Shown here: positions 7,665 to 15,300 of the stretch, piece by piece
How the letters are laid out: each line of letters opens with the position of its first letter
How positions within the stretch are numbered: the first letter of the stretch is position 1
Assembly: GCA_038531315.1 (NCBI GenBank)
Contig: JBCBBT010000064.1
Location: 1-17,681, forward strand
DNA: 17,681 bases
From: JAJFFW01 sp038531315
GTDB lineage: Bacteria; Pseudomonadota; Alphaproteobacteria; Caulobacterales; Parvularculaceae
Reading direction: 5' to 3'
Position numbers and translations under genes: made by a program
Notes under the pieces: model-generated
What the model was told of the DNA's origin: nothing
Database searches by the model: none
Seen by the model: the letters and a program-made list of their open reading frames with translations, nothing else

Positions 7665-8636
7665 CTATTCGCCTGAAGCCTGCGCACTCGGTGCGGCTGC
7701 ATCATCGGCGAGCGCGTCGATGATGGCGATGATGCGGGCCGGCTCGGCGTGATGCAGCGCGTGGCCGGTATCCTCCAGCAAGGTGAGCGAAGCCCCGTCG
7801 ACGTCGCGCGCCAGTGCGCGCGAGTGAATGTCGGGACTGACGGTTGTATCCTGAAGGCCGGTCACGATAGCGACGGGCAAGTCCAACACGCCATACCGAT
7901 CCTGCTGGCGAATGATTTCGTCTTTCAGATTGACGATATCGGCGGCGTTGTTTCGAAACTCCTTTGGCCGGAATAGCAACGGCACGCCGGCGCGCGAAAA
8001 ATAGTTCGCTGGCGCCTCATCCGGCGCGAAGGAACTGGCGACGCTCTCGGGGCCGATGAATTGGCCGTAAATCGGAATGACCAAACGGCGCAGCAAGAAA
8101 CCGACGACCGGCGTCGCCGACGCAGAATTGTACCAGGCGACGCCGCCGGGCCACTCGTGACTGACCGCCGCGAGCAACACAAGACCGCGCATCTCATCTT
8201 GATACTGAAGAGCATAGGAAAGCGCGACCGCACCGCCGAGGCTTTGTCCGACAATAATCGGATCGTCGAGCCCGCGCGCATCGATCGCCGCCTTGATCAG
8301 GCGCGCCTGGCTGTCGAGCGCCCAGCCTTTTGCGGGCCGGCTTGAATACCCTCTGCCTGGCCTGTCGATCATTAAAACATGATAGCGTTGCGCCAGCCGC
8401 TCGCCGAGCGCGATATCCATGTCCCGCAAATTAACGCTCGCCCCGTGAATAAGAACGATCGAAGGCCGCACGCCTTTATGGTCGCCGCCGCGCTCCAGAA
8501 GGTGCAGCTTTTCGCCTTCAACAGAGACGAACTCGCCGACCGGCGGCGCGTTGCGTTCCGCATTAATTGTGGCGCAACCTGACGCAGCGCCAAACAGCGC
8601 CAGCAAAATCAAGAATGCCGTCAATCCCAATTTCAT
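7665..8636 (-). CDS. Alpha/beta-hydrolase lipoprotein
   Basis: 323 residues. The first 20 residues are a lipoprotein signal with lipobox ASGC, so Cys21 is the expected lipidated residue. Residue +2 is Ala, which does not specify inner-membrane retention. The fold signatures are complete: oxyanion HG in VLIHGAS (61-67), DRPGRGYS (91-98), nucleophile elbow GQSLGG with Ser132, acid Asp263 (GLQDTTV) and His292 (DTGHAL). These support an esterase, lipase or similar hydrolase acting in the periplasm; the substrate is not readable. It begins 15 bp after the tpiA stop, so it is probably in the tpiA transcript, although its role has no obvious link with glycolysis. The ATG at 8636 follows a G-rich tract (GGGGCGGGGGGC). 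Confidence 0.9.
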   Translation of the reverse strand: MKLGLTAFLILLALFGAASGCATINAERNAPPVGEFVSVEGEKLHLLERGGDHKGVRPSIVLIHGASVNLRDMDIALGERLAQRYHVLMIDRPGRGYSSRPAKGWALDSQARLIKAAIDARGLDDPIIVGQSLGGAVALSYALQYQDEMRGLVLLAAVSHEWPGGVAWYNSASATPVVGFLLRRLVIPIYGQFIGPESVASSFAPDEAPANYFSRAGVPLLFRPKEFRNNAADIVNLKDEIIRQQDRYGVLDLPVAIVTGLQDTTVSPDIHSRALARDVDGASLTLLEDTGHALHHAEPARIIAIIDALADDAAAPSAQASGE

Positions 8637-8651
8637 TGCCCCCCGCCCCGT

Positions 8652-9377
8652 CTAAGCTTTGTGAACCGCGTTTATGATTGCATAAAAATCGTCGGCTTTC
8701 AGGCTCGCGCCGCCGACGAGAGCGCCGTTGACGTGGTCGATTGCGAGGATGTCGCCGGCGTTCGACGGTTTCACCGAGCCCCCATAAAGAATACGCGGCT
8801 CGTCGCGCGCCTGATCGCGAATAAAGGCGTGCATCGACGCGATATCGGCCTCGACCGGCGTCAGCCCGGTGCCGATCGCCCAGACCGGCTCGTAAGCCAC
8901 GACATAATCTCCTGTGGACGGAATTGAGCCCTCAAGCTGGGCGCCGACGATCGCCGTTTCCTCACCGGCTTCGCGCTGGTCGCGGGTCTCGCCAACGCAA
9001 ATAATCGGAACAAGGCCGGCGCGCTGTGCCGCCGCGGCTTTGGCTCGCACGGTTTGATCGCTTTCGCCGTGATCGGCGCGCCGTTCGGAATGGCCGACGA
9101 TAACGTAATGCGCCCCCGAATCGCGCAGCATCTCCGCGCTAAGATCGCCGGTATGCGCGCCGGAGGCTTCTGCGTGACAATCCTGACCGCCGGTCTTAAC
9201 GCCCGACACCGCAAGGCGGGCCGTCATCGCGCCAAGAAGCGTCGCCGGCGGGCAAATCAACACATCCCGGTCCGCGGGCGGCGGGTCGCCGAGCCGTTTG
9301 ACGAGGGCGTCGACCTCATCGAGTGCGGCCATCACGCCGTTCATTTTCCAGTTTCCGGCAATTAAAGGGGTCAGCAA
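8652..9377 (-). CDS. tpiA: Triosephosphate isomerase
   Basis: It interconverts dihydroxyacetone phosphate and glyceraldehyde 3-phosphate in the cytoplasm. From the chosen start it is 241 residues; the family is about 250. The substrate-loop motif NWKMNG gives Asn9 and Lys11, the electrophile His96 is in IVGHSERR, the catalytic Glu163 in AYEPVWAIGTG, and the phosphate loop in YGGSVKPSNA. No in-frame ATG exists at the 5' end back to an upstream stop. I chose TTG at 9377 because GGGAG lies 7 nt before it and it puts the first residues (LTPLIAGNW) where family members start. GTG at 9395 and TTG at 9413 are alternatives that would add 6 and 12 residues. It is divergent from ppiD. Confidence 0.96.
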   Translation of the reverse strand: MLTPLIAGNWKMNGVMAALDEVDALVKRLGDPPPADRDVLICPPATLLGAMTARLAVSGVKTGGQDCHAEASGAHTGDLSAEMLRDSGAHYVIVGHSERRADHGESDQTVRAKAAAAQRAGLVPIICVGETRDQREAGEETAIVGAQLEGSIPSTGDYVVAYEPVWAIGTGLTPVEADIASMHAFIRDQARDEPRILYGGSVKPSNAGDILAIDHVNGALVGGASLKADDFYAIINAVHKA

Positions 9378-9384
9378 CGGACGG

Positions 9385-9389
9385 CTCCC
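9385..9389 (-). promoter_or_regulatory. Ribosome-binding site deciding the tpiA start
   Basis: On the minus strand GGGAG lies 7 nt before TTG at 9377. The upstream GTG (9395) and TTG (9413) have no comparable site, so this supports the shorter protein. Confidence 0.5.
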
Positions 9390-9556
9390 GATCACACTCA
9401 AGGTCTCACACAAGGTCGCAGAGGCGTAGATCAGCCGCCGCGCCTTGTCCAGAAACCCGCATGCCTCACAAAAGTCTCTGTCGAAAGCGCCTTGTTCTCA
9501 GCGGCCGGCGCAATTACGGTCCGGGCTCCGTTTTTCAGCCGCCGCATCGCACGGCA

Positions 9557-9576
9557 GCCATGACATGGCGGTCATG
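9557..9576. promoter_or_regulatory. Overlapping inverted repeats in the tpiA/ppiD divergent region
   Basis: CATGAC (9559-9564) and GTCATG (9571-9576) form a perfect 6-bp dyad around a 6-nt centre, and GCCA (9557-9560) with TGGC (9566-9569) forms a second dyad overlapping it. It lies about 30 nt before the ppiD ATG, where it could be an operator or a 5'-UTR hairpin. I see no strong -35/-10 pair in the 229-bp gap. Confidence 0.3.
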
Positions 9577-9593
9577 CGGCCCGGCTCACATTT

Positions 9594-9600
9594 GGATGGA
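9594..9600 (+). promoter_or_regulatory. Ribosome-binding site deciding the ppiD start
   Basis: GGATGGA ends 6 nt before ATG 9607. The frame stays open for a further 54 codons upstream (from 9445), but that extension is not hydrophobic and would displace the N-terminal membrane anchor. Confidence 0.5.
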
Positions 9601-9606
9601 CATCCT

Positions 9607-11505
9607 ATGCTTAGCTCCGTCAGAAAGGCGCTGACCGGCGTTGTCGCCTGGTTCGTCATTATCCTGTTGATCCTCGCCTTCGCGTTATTCGGCGTGCCCG
9701 AACTACAAAACTTCACGCAGCGCCCGGCGATACGGGTCGGCGATGACGGTATTCCAAGCCAGGTCGTTCTCAACGAGTTCAACCGCGCCATGGTCAATCA
9801 GCGCTTTCAGTCCGACGGCGGTTTCAGCCGCGAAGAAGCGATCGCACAGGGCTTGCCGGACCAGATCGTCACGTCGCTGGCGACGCGCGAATTGCTCGAT
9901 CAGGAGGCAAGGAAGATCGGCCTCGCAATGCCGAGGTCTCTGGTGCGCGAGCAATTGTCAGCGGACCCAAGGTTTCAAAACCCCCGGACAGGAAAGTTTG
10001 ATAGTGAAGTGATGACCAATATCCTTCAAAATTATCAATACACTGCGCGCGGCTTTGAACAGGAAATCCGCGAGACTTTTTTGCGCCAGCAACTGACCGA
10101 TGCGATTGAGGGCGGCGCAACGGCGCCGCGCGCGATGAGTGACGCGCTGATCCTTCGCGAAAGCGAAAAACGCGATATCCAATATGTGACGCTGACGGAA
10201 GAAATGTCCGGAATCCCGGAAGAACCGACGCCGGAAAAGCTTCGCACTTATTATGATGAAAACACCGCGCTCTTCACGGCCCCCGAATATAGGACTTTTA
10301 CCGTCGTCTCGATCCGCGAAAGCGTCGTGCGCGAGGGACTGGAAGCGCCGGAAGAAGACCTGCGTCAACTTTTTGAATCCCAGAAATCGCGCGTCTACGA
10401 CCAGCCGGAAAAGCGCACAATTTTTCAAATCACTTACGATACGCAAGGCGAAGCCGAAACCGCCGCGGCGGCGCTTGAACAAGGCAGGAAAATTGACGAA
10501 CTGGCGCGCGAGCGCGGCCTGACGCTCGACGCCGTCACCTTCAATGACATCACCAAAGACGCCATTCTTGATCCGACGGCGGCGGACGCAGCCTTTGCGC
10601 CGGACCTTGGCGAAGGCGCAACCTCCGCGCCGGTCAAAAGCCTTTTTGGATGGACAATCATCCAGGTCGCCAGCATCACGCCGCCGGAAACCAAGACCTT
10701 CGAGGACGTCCGCGACGAAATCGAGGCGCAATATCTTGCTCAGGATACGGAACGCAAAGTCTATGAAGCCGTCGAGACGATCGAGGATGCGCGTCTGACC
10801 GGCGCTGACTTGCGCACCGCCGCTGAAAGCGTCGCGGCCGCCACTCTTCAATCCTTCGGCCCGGTTGACCGGTTTTCGTTCGCGCCCGGCGGCGCCATTG
10901 TCGACGGCCTTGACGGGCAAGTGTTGAGCGAAGCGTTTGAACTGGCGGAAGGCGATGAGTCCGAGGCGCTCGAATATGGCGATGAAGACGGCTATTTCTT
11001 CGTTCTGCTCAACGAGGTAACGCCGCCGCAACTCGCCGAGTACGAGACCGTTGAAGCCGATGTCGAAACGCGTTGGCGCACCGATGAACGCCTGCGCCGG
11101 ATTGAACGTGCGGCCGGACAAGTGCGCGAAGCCCTCGCCGCGGGCGCAACAATGAGCGAGGCGTTAAAGCCGTTCAACACTGAACCGACGTCGCTGACGC
11201 TGGTCCGGCGCAATCCGGGCAATACGTTCTCGCAAACCCTCATTGAAGAAATTTTTACTGCGGACCTCGCAAGCGCGGTGACCGGCTCGCCGCCCTTCGG
11301 TCCGGAAAAGATTGTCGCTGTTATCGACAAGATTGATTTCGACCGGACCGCCGTCGGCCCCGGACAGGAAATCGCCTTCAAGCAATATGTCGGCTTGCAA
11401 TTGAACCAGGAGCTCTTGGAGGCTTATCTCGCAGCGCTGCGCGAGGACTATGATGTCCGGATCGACCAGAGCCAGATCGATTCGTTGTTTTCGACCGAAC
11501 AATGA
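9607..11505 (+). CDS. ppiD: PpiD-like periplasmic membrane-anchored chaperone/peptidylprolyl isomerase
   Basis: 632 residues, close to E. coli PpiD (623). A single membrane anchor (about 11-30, VVAWFVIILLILAFALFGV) follows a short basic cytoplasmic start, so the rest is periplasmic. Residues about 35-180 match a SurA/PpiD N-terminal chaperone domain; a parvulin-like (PpiC) domain lies around 265-358, ending in the typical PVKSLFGWTIIQV. The family helps newly exported proteins leave SecYEG and fold. The parvulin start reads RTIFQI rather than the canonical ARHI, so isomerase activity may be weak or absent, as known for E. coli PpiD. It is followed 33 bp later by trpE, an arrangement familiar in alphaproteobacteria, and is probably co-transcribed with it. 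Confidence 0.9.
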   Translation: MLSSVRKALTGVVAWFVIILLILAFALFGVPELQNFTQRPAIRVGDDGIPSQVVLNEFNRAMVNQRFQSDGGFSREEAIAQGLPDQIVTSLATRELLDQEARKIGLAMPRSLVREQLSADPRFQNPRTGKFDSEVMTNILQNYQYTARGFEQEIRETFLRQQLTDAIEGGATAPRAMSDALILRESEKRDIQYVTLTEEMSGIPEEPTPEKLRTYYDENTALFTAPEYRTFTVVSIRESVVREGLEAPEEDLRQLFESQKSRVYDQPEKRTIFQITYDTQGEAETAAAALEQGRKIDELARERGLTLDAVTFNDITKDAILDPTAADAAFAPDLGEGATSAPVKSLFGWTIIQVASITPPETKTFEDVRDEIEAQYLAQDTERKVYEAVETIEDARLTGADLRTAAESVAAATLQSFGPVDRFSFAPGGAIVDGLDGQVLSEAFELAEGDESEALEYGDEDGYFFVLLNEVTPPQLAEYETVEADVETRWRTDERLRRIERAAGQVREALAAGATMSEALKPFNTEPTSLTLVRRNPGNTFSQTLIEEIFTADLASAVTGSPPFGPEKIVAVIDKIDFDRTAVGPGQEIAFKQYVGLQLNQELLEAYLAALREDYDVRIDQSQIDSLFSTEQ

Positions 11506-11538
11506 TGACAACAACCGCCAATACCGTCCCGCAAGCCC

Positions 11539-13044
11539 GTGATTGATCCCGATTTCAAGAGTTTTGAAAAAGGCTATGCCGACGGACGCGCGCAGATCAT
11601 CACGAGACGGATCGTCAGCGACCTTGAAACGCCGGTCGCGGCCTATCTGAAGCTTGCCGGACGGCGCCGCAACGCGTTCCTGCTGGAATCGGTCGAAGGC
11701 GGCGAACAGCTCGGGCGCTACTCTATCATTGGACTAAAGCCGGACGTGATCTGGCGCGCGCATGGCGACAAAGCCGAAATCAATCGCCATGCCGCGTCCG
11801 ATCCCGAGGCGTTTGACGAGGACGCCGCACCGCCGCTCGAAAGTCTGAAGCGCCTCCTCGACGCATCGCGCATCGACCTGCCCGACGACGCGCCGCCCAT
11901 GGCCGCAGGCGTTTTCGGTTATCTCGGTTATGACGCCGTGCGCCAGATCGAACGGCTGCCGGACCGCAAGCCTTGCAGCGTCGATATTCCCGACGCGGTC
12001 TTTATCCGCCCGACGTTGATCGCCGTTTTCGATAATATCAAACAGGAAATCATGCTGGTTGCGCCGGTGCGTCCGGAAACCGGCGTTTCGGCGCGCGCCG
12101 CCTATGGCCGCGCCAGCGAACGCATCGCCGATGCGTTGACCGACCTCTCCGCACCGCTGGCCCTGCCGCGCCAGCCGGCCGTTGCAAACGACGCCGCAGC
12201 GGCGCCGACGTCAAATACGACGCCTGAAGACTATATCGCGATGGTCGAAAAAGCGCGCGAGGAAATTTTCGCCGGCGAGATTTTTCAGGTCGTCTTGAGC
12301 CAACGATTTTCAACCCCTTTCGATGCGCCGTCCTTCGACCTCTACAGAGCGTTACGGCGGACAAATCCTTCGCCGTTTCTATTTTTCCTGGACTTCGACG
12401 GCCATTCGTTGGTGGGCTCGAGCCCTGAAATCCTGGTGCGCGTTCGCGACGGCGAAGTGACGATCAGACCGATCGCCGGAACGCGAAAGCGCGGCGCGGA
12501 CCCGCAAGAAGACAAAGCGCTGGAAGCCGATCTTCTCGCCGATCCCAAAGAACGCGCCGAGCATTTGATGTTGCTCGACCTTGGGCGCAACGATGTCGGA
12601 CGCGCCGCCGCCCACGGAACAGTCACCGTCACCGATCAATTCATTATCGAACGCTACAGCCATGTCATGCATATCGTCTCTAATGTAACGGGCGCGCTCG
12701 CCAAGGGCGTTGATCCCGTCGACGCGCTGATGGCCGGGTTTCCAGCGGGCACGGTTTCGGGCGCGCCGAAGGTGCGCGCCATGGAAATCATCGACGCGCT
12801 CGAGAAGGAGGGCCGCAACGCCTATGGCGGCTGCATCGGCTATTTTTCCGCAGACGGCAATGTCGACACTTGCATCGCCTTGCGCACGGCTGTGGTGAAA
12901 GACGGCGTCATGCACGTACAGGCAGGCGCCGGCGTTGTCGCAGACTCAACACCCGAGCTCGAACACGAAGAGTGCGTGAACAAAGCCAAAGCACTCTTCG
13001 CCGCCGCCCAGTCGGCGTTACAGTCAGGCGAGCATAATCGCTAG
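11539..13044 (+). CDS. trpE: Anthranilate synthase component I
   Basis: 501 residues, normal length. It converts chorismate, with ammonia supplied by TrpG, to anthranilate, the first committed step of tryptophan synthesis. The N-terminal domain has the LLES feedback-inhibition element at 48-51 in the context LLESVEGGEQLGRYSIIG, pointing to tryptophan-sensitive TrpE rather than PabB. The chorismate-binding domain (from about 225) has VVLSQRFS, GSSPEILVRV, PIAGTRKRG, LMLLDLGRNDVGR, AGTVSGAPKVRAMEI and GGCIGYFS, all intact. The start is GTG at 11539, the first possible start after an in-frame TGA at 11506; the two ATGs at 11502 and 11505 are out of frame. The ribosome site is weak, so it may rely on translation from ppiD. 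trpG/D/C do not follow. Confidence 0.97.
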   Translation: MIDPDFKSFEKGYADGRAQIITRRIVSDLETPVAAYLKLAGRRRNAFLLESVEGGEQLGRYSIIGLKPDVIWRAHGDKAEINRHAASDPEAFDEDAAPPLESLKRLLDASRIDLPDDAPPMAAGVFGYLGYDAVRQIERLPDRKPCSVDIPDAVFIRPTLIAVFDNIKQEIMLVAPVRPETGVSARAAYGRASERIADALTDLSAPLALPRQPAVANDAAAAPTSNTTPEDYIAMVEKAREEIFAGEIFQVVLSQRFSTPFDAPSFDLYRALRRTNPSPFLFFLDFDGHSLVGSSPEILVRVRDGEVTIRPIAGTRKRGADPQEDKALEADLLADPKERAEHLMLLDLGRNDVGRAAAHGTVTVTDQFIIERYSHVMHIVSNVTGALAKGVDPVDALMAGFPAGTVSGAPKVRAMEIIDALEKEGRNAYGGCIGYFSADGNVDTCIALRTAVVKDGVMHVQAGAGVVADSTPELEHEECVNKAKALFAAAQSALQSGEHNR

Positions 13045-13055
13045 ACGCATCCTCC

Positions 13056-13967
13056 TTATGCCACGCGGGCGCTCGACGTGAGGAACTTATATCCCAATAT
13101 CTTGTAAGCAAGCTTGGCGGCCAGAAAATCGCACGCGTGAAGATGCGGGCTCGGCGCGAGTTCGTTGATGTCGGCGCCGACCCAGTCGGAGATTTCTGCG
13201 GCGCGCCTCAGGATTGGCATGACGTCGTCCCAAAAGAGACCGCCGGGCTCGGGCGTGCCGGTCGCCGGCATTAGGCTCGCATCGAACCCGTCAAGGTCGA
13301 ACGTCACATAAACCGGGCGGCCGGCCAGCGGCGCAAGCATCTCTTCAAGTTTCCACGCGGCCTTGTCCTTCGCCCAGTGAATATGAATGCGGTGACGGTT
13401 CGCCTCGTAAAAGGGAATTTCGCTGGCGGAAATGTTACGTATGCCGATTGAAACAACCGGCAGGTGCGGCGCGTCCAGGCATCGCCGGATCGCCGCTGCG
13501 TGCGAATAATGCTCACCCAAATATCCGTCACGCAAATCCGCATGCGCATCGAAATGAAGAAGCGCAAGGTCCGGATAGCGCTCAATGAAAGGGCGCAGCG
13601 CGCCCGGCGTAATCGAGTGTTCGCCGCCAAAGACGACGGGAAAGGCGCCCGCATCAAGCGCTCGTTCGGTCATCCCCGCCAACTGGCCAAGCGCCGCCTC
13701 GATGGAGGAAGGCATGGCGGGTTCGGCCCATGTCTCCACCTGAAAGGCGGCGACCGGTTCGCACCAGTGTTCTTCATCAAAGAGTTCGATTTCCGGCGAG
13801 GCCTCGATCATCGCAGCGGGGCCCTTCGCCGTACCGCCGCCATATGTGACGCTGGCCTCAAGGCCGAAGGGGATGACGATCGCTTTTGGCTTATCGGCCC
13901 CCGCCCGGTCCTCCGGGGCGAGTTTTAGAAAACCTTCTTCGGGGGGCAGGACCTTCGGCGCGTTCAC
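13056..13967 (-). CDS. speB: Ureohydrolase, probably agmatinase (arginase/agmatinase family)
   Basis: 303 residues, typical of agmatinase. The two-manganese site is complete: His117 in GGEHSIT, Asp140/His142/Asp144 in FDAHADLRD, and Asp224/Asp226 in FDLDGFD. The substrate region reads GEHYSHAAAIRR and the late motif is PATGTPEPGG. Agmatinase cuts agmatine to putrescine and urea; the position as last gene of a polyamine operon favours this over arginase, guanidinobutyrase or formiminoglutamase, but residues alone do not settle it. The usual DxDxxDP reads D-L-D-G-F-D-A here, so the family proline is missing. The start is GTG at 13967, overlapping the speE stop by 4 bp (GTGA), implying translational coupling. 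It converges on trpE with 11 bp between stops and no visible terminator. Confidence 0.87.
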   Translation of the reverse strand: MNAPKVLPPEEGFLKLAPEDRAGADKPKAIVIPFGLEASVTYGGGTAKGPAAMIEASPEIELFDEEHWCEPVAAFQVETWAEPAMPSSIEAALGQLAGMTERALDAGAFPVVFGGEHSITPGALRPFIERYPDLALLHFDAHADLRDGYLGEHYSHAAAIRRCLDAPHLPVVSIGIRNISASEIPFYEANRHRIHIHWAKDKAAWKLEEMLAPLAGRPVYVTFDLDGFDASLMPATGTPEPGGLFWDDVMPILRRAAEISDWVGADINELAPSPHLHACDFLAAKLAYKILGYKFLTSSARVA

Positions 13968-14881
13968 CCCTCGATCAGCCCTTCATTGCGCAGCTTGTCA
14001 GCATGCGGAAACATTTCTTGAATATAAGCGGGCAGCTGAAACGCCGCCCGGTGATGACCCGCTGAGTAATATCTGAATGAGAGGCCGGCGGCGGTGGTGC
14101 GACTAGCGAGCGTCGCCGGAGACGGCGATAAGGTCGCCGCGCTGTCTGTCGCAAAACCCAAAATCATCGGCCCGCCCCAAAAGCTCGGCACAACGATCTG
14201 ACATCCCGAAGCGTACTTAAAGATCGCCGACAGCGCGCCAAAGGCGCCTTCGAACTCCTTGGCCTGGACAAACGGCAACCCGCTTTGCGTAACGAGAACG
14301 CCGGCGGGCGACAACACCTTGTGGCAGTCGCGGTAAAACTCTTCGGTAAAGAGCGCTGCGCCCGGCCCCGTCGGATCGGTCGAATCGATGATGATCAAAT
14401 CGAACTGCTCAGCGGTTTCCTTAACGAACGCCGCACCGTCGCCGATCACAAGATTGAGCCGGGGGTCGTCAAACGCGCCGTTTGAAACCATCGGCATCCA
14501 TTCTGTGCAAAGATCGATAACAGCTTGATCGATCTCGACAAGCGTCACGCGTTCAATGGTTTGATGGCGGAATAGCTCCCTCAACGCGCCGCCGTCGCCG
14601 CCGCCTACCACAAGGACGTTTTTGACGGCCCCATGGGCGAAGACCCCGACATGGGTAATCATTTCGTGATAGATGAACTCATCGGCTTGCGCGACTTGAA
14701 TGACATTGTCGATCGCCAACATGCGCCCGAACACGTCGTTTTCGAACACCAGAATGTTCTGATGGTTAGAATTATCCGCGTGCAGCAGTCTGTTAACGCG
14801 GAACATGCCGCCGGCGGCGCCTTGCCAGATTTCATGGAACCAGTCGCCGCCAGCCGCCTTGATAATGTTGGGCGCGCTCAT
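13964..14881 (-). CDS. speE: Spermidine synthase
   Basis: 305 residues from the ATG at 14881. It transfers aminopropyl from decarboxylated AdoMet to putrescine, giving spermidine. Family marks are WFHEIW near the start, the YHEM element (71-74), the nucleotide-binding loop VLVVGGGDGGALRE (89-102), the acidic end of the next strand (VEID), and the catalytic-loop aspartates in IIIDSTDPTGPG (163-174; Asp166 and Asp169). The frame remains open 34 codons upstream to 14983, but that stretch is a low-complexity basic sequence lying inside speD, and family members begin near the chosen start. The ATG overlaps the speD TGA by 4 bp (ATGA), so the two are translationally coupled. Confidence 0.95.
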   Translation of the reverse strand: MSAPNIIKAAGGDWFHEIWQGAAGGMFRVNRLLHADNSNHQNILVFENDVFGRMLAIDNVIQVAQADEFIYHEMITHVGVFAHGAVKNVLVVGGGDGGALRELFRHQTIERVTLVEIDQAVIDLCTEWMPMVSNGAFDDPRLNLVIGDGAAFVKETAEQFDLIIIDSTDPTGPGAALFTEEFYRDCHKVLSPAGVLVTQSGLPFVQAKEFEGAFGALSAIFKYASGCQIVVPSFWGGPMILGFATDSAATLSPSPATLASRTTAAGLSFRYYSAGHHRAAFQLPAYIQEMFPHADKLRNEGLIEG

Positions 14882-15300
14882 TCGCCGGCGCCGCCGCGCA
14901 ACAATCGATTGACCTCTACGCGGTCCGCATTGAAGGCCTGTTTCAGGATCAGCACCGATAATTCCGGCCTGGCCGCGCCGCACATAAAGACGTCGAGCGC
15001 CGCGTATCCGCGCTCGGGCCAGGTGTGGATCGAAATATGGCTTTCGGCGAGCACCGCAACGCCCGAGACGCCATTCGGTTCAAACGCATGCAGATGAATA
15101 TGCAACAGCGTCGCGCCGCAGGCGTCAATGCACGCGCGAAAAGCCGTCTCGATGGCGGTCTGATCATCAAGGTTTTCAGCGCCGTAAAGATCGATGATCA
15201 GATGCTGACCGGCGTATTCCTCGCCATCGATCGAAACGAAATGATCGAGCGGCGCCGTCTGCTGGCCCGCCAATTCGGGGCAATCCGTGTCAAAACCCAT
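14878..15300 (-). CDS. speD: S-adenosylmethionine decarboxylase proenzyme
   Basis: 140 residues from the ATG at 15300. It makes decarboxylated AdoMet, the aminopropyl donor for SpeE. The prokaryotic-type proenzyme cleaves itself between Glu86 and Ser87 in LAESHISIHTWPE; Ser87 becomes the pyruvoyl group. Relative spacing to His92 and Cys107 is the same as Ser63/His68/Cys83 of the Thermotoga enzyme, so all processing and catalytic residues are present. The N-terminus is about 24 residues longer than that short class (cleavage at residue 87 instead of 63). ATG 15300 has AAGAGG 6 nt upstream and overlaps the decarboxylase 3' end by 11 bp; a start at 15315 would overlap by 26 bp and lacks that site. 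Confidence 0.95.
   Translation of the reverse strand: MGFDTDCPELAGQQTAPLDHFVSIDGEEYAGQHLIIDLYGAENLDDQTAIETAFRACIDACGATLLHIHLHAFEPNGVSGVAVLAESHISIHTWPERGYAALDVFMCGAARPELSVLILKQAFNADRVEVNRLLRGGAGE

Noticed and set aside
9445..9606. 54-residue N-terminal extension of ppiD
   Set aside because: It has a non-ATG start, is not hydrophobic and would bury the membrane anchor; ATG 9607 has a GGATGGA site and a family-like start.
9958..11121. 387-codon minus-strand open frame inside ppiD
   Set aside because: It is a shadow of the ppiD reading frame; composition is Arg/Phe-rich without a recognisable fold or ribosome site.
13157..13182. Palindrome GTCGGCGCCGAC near the ureohydrolase 3' end
   Set aside because: It is in coding sequence specifying the conserved GADINE region and is explained by GC-rich codon choice.
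14882..14983. 34-residue extension of speE inside speD
   Set aside because: Arg-rich low-complexity sequence produced by reading speD in another frame; ATG 14881 overlaps the speD stop in the usual coupled way.
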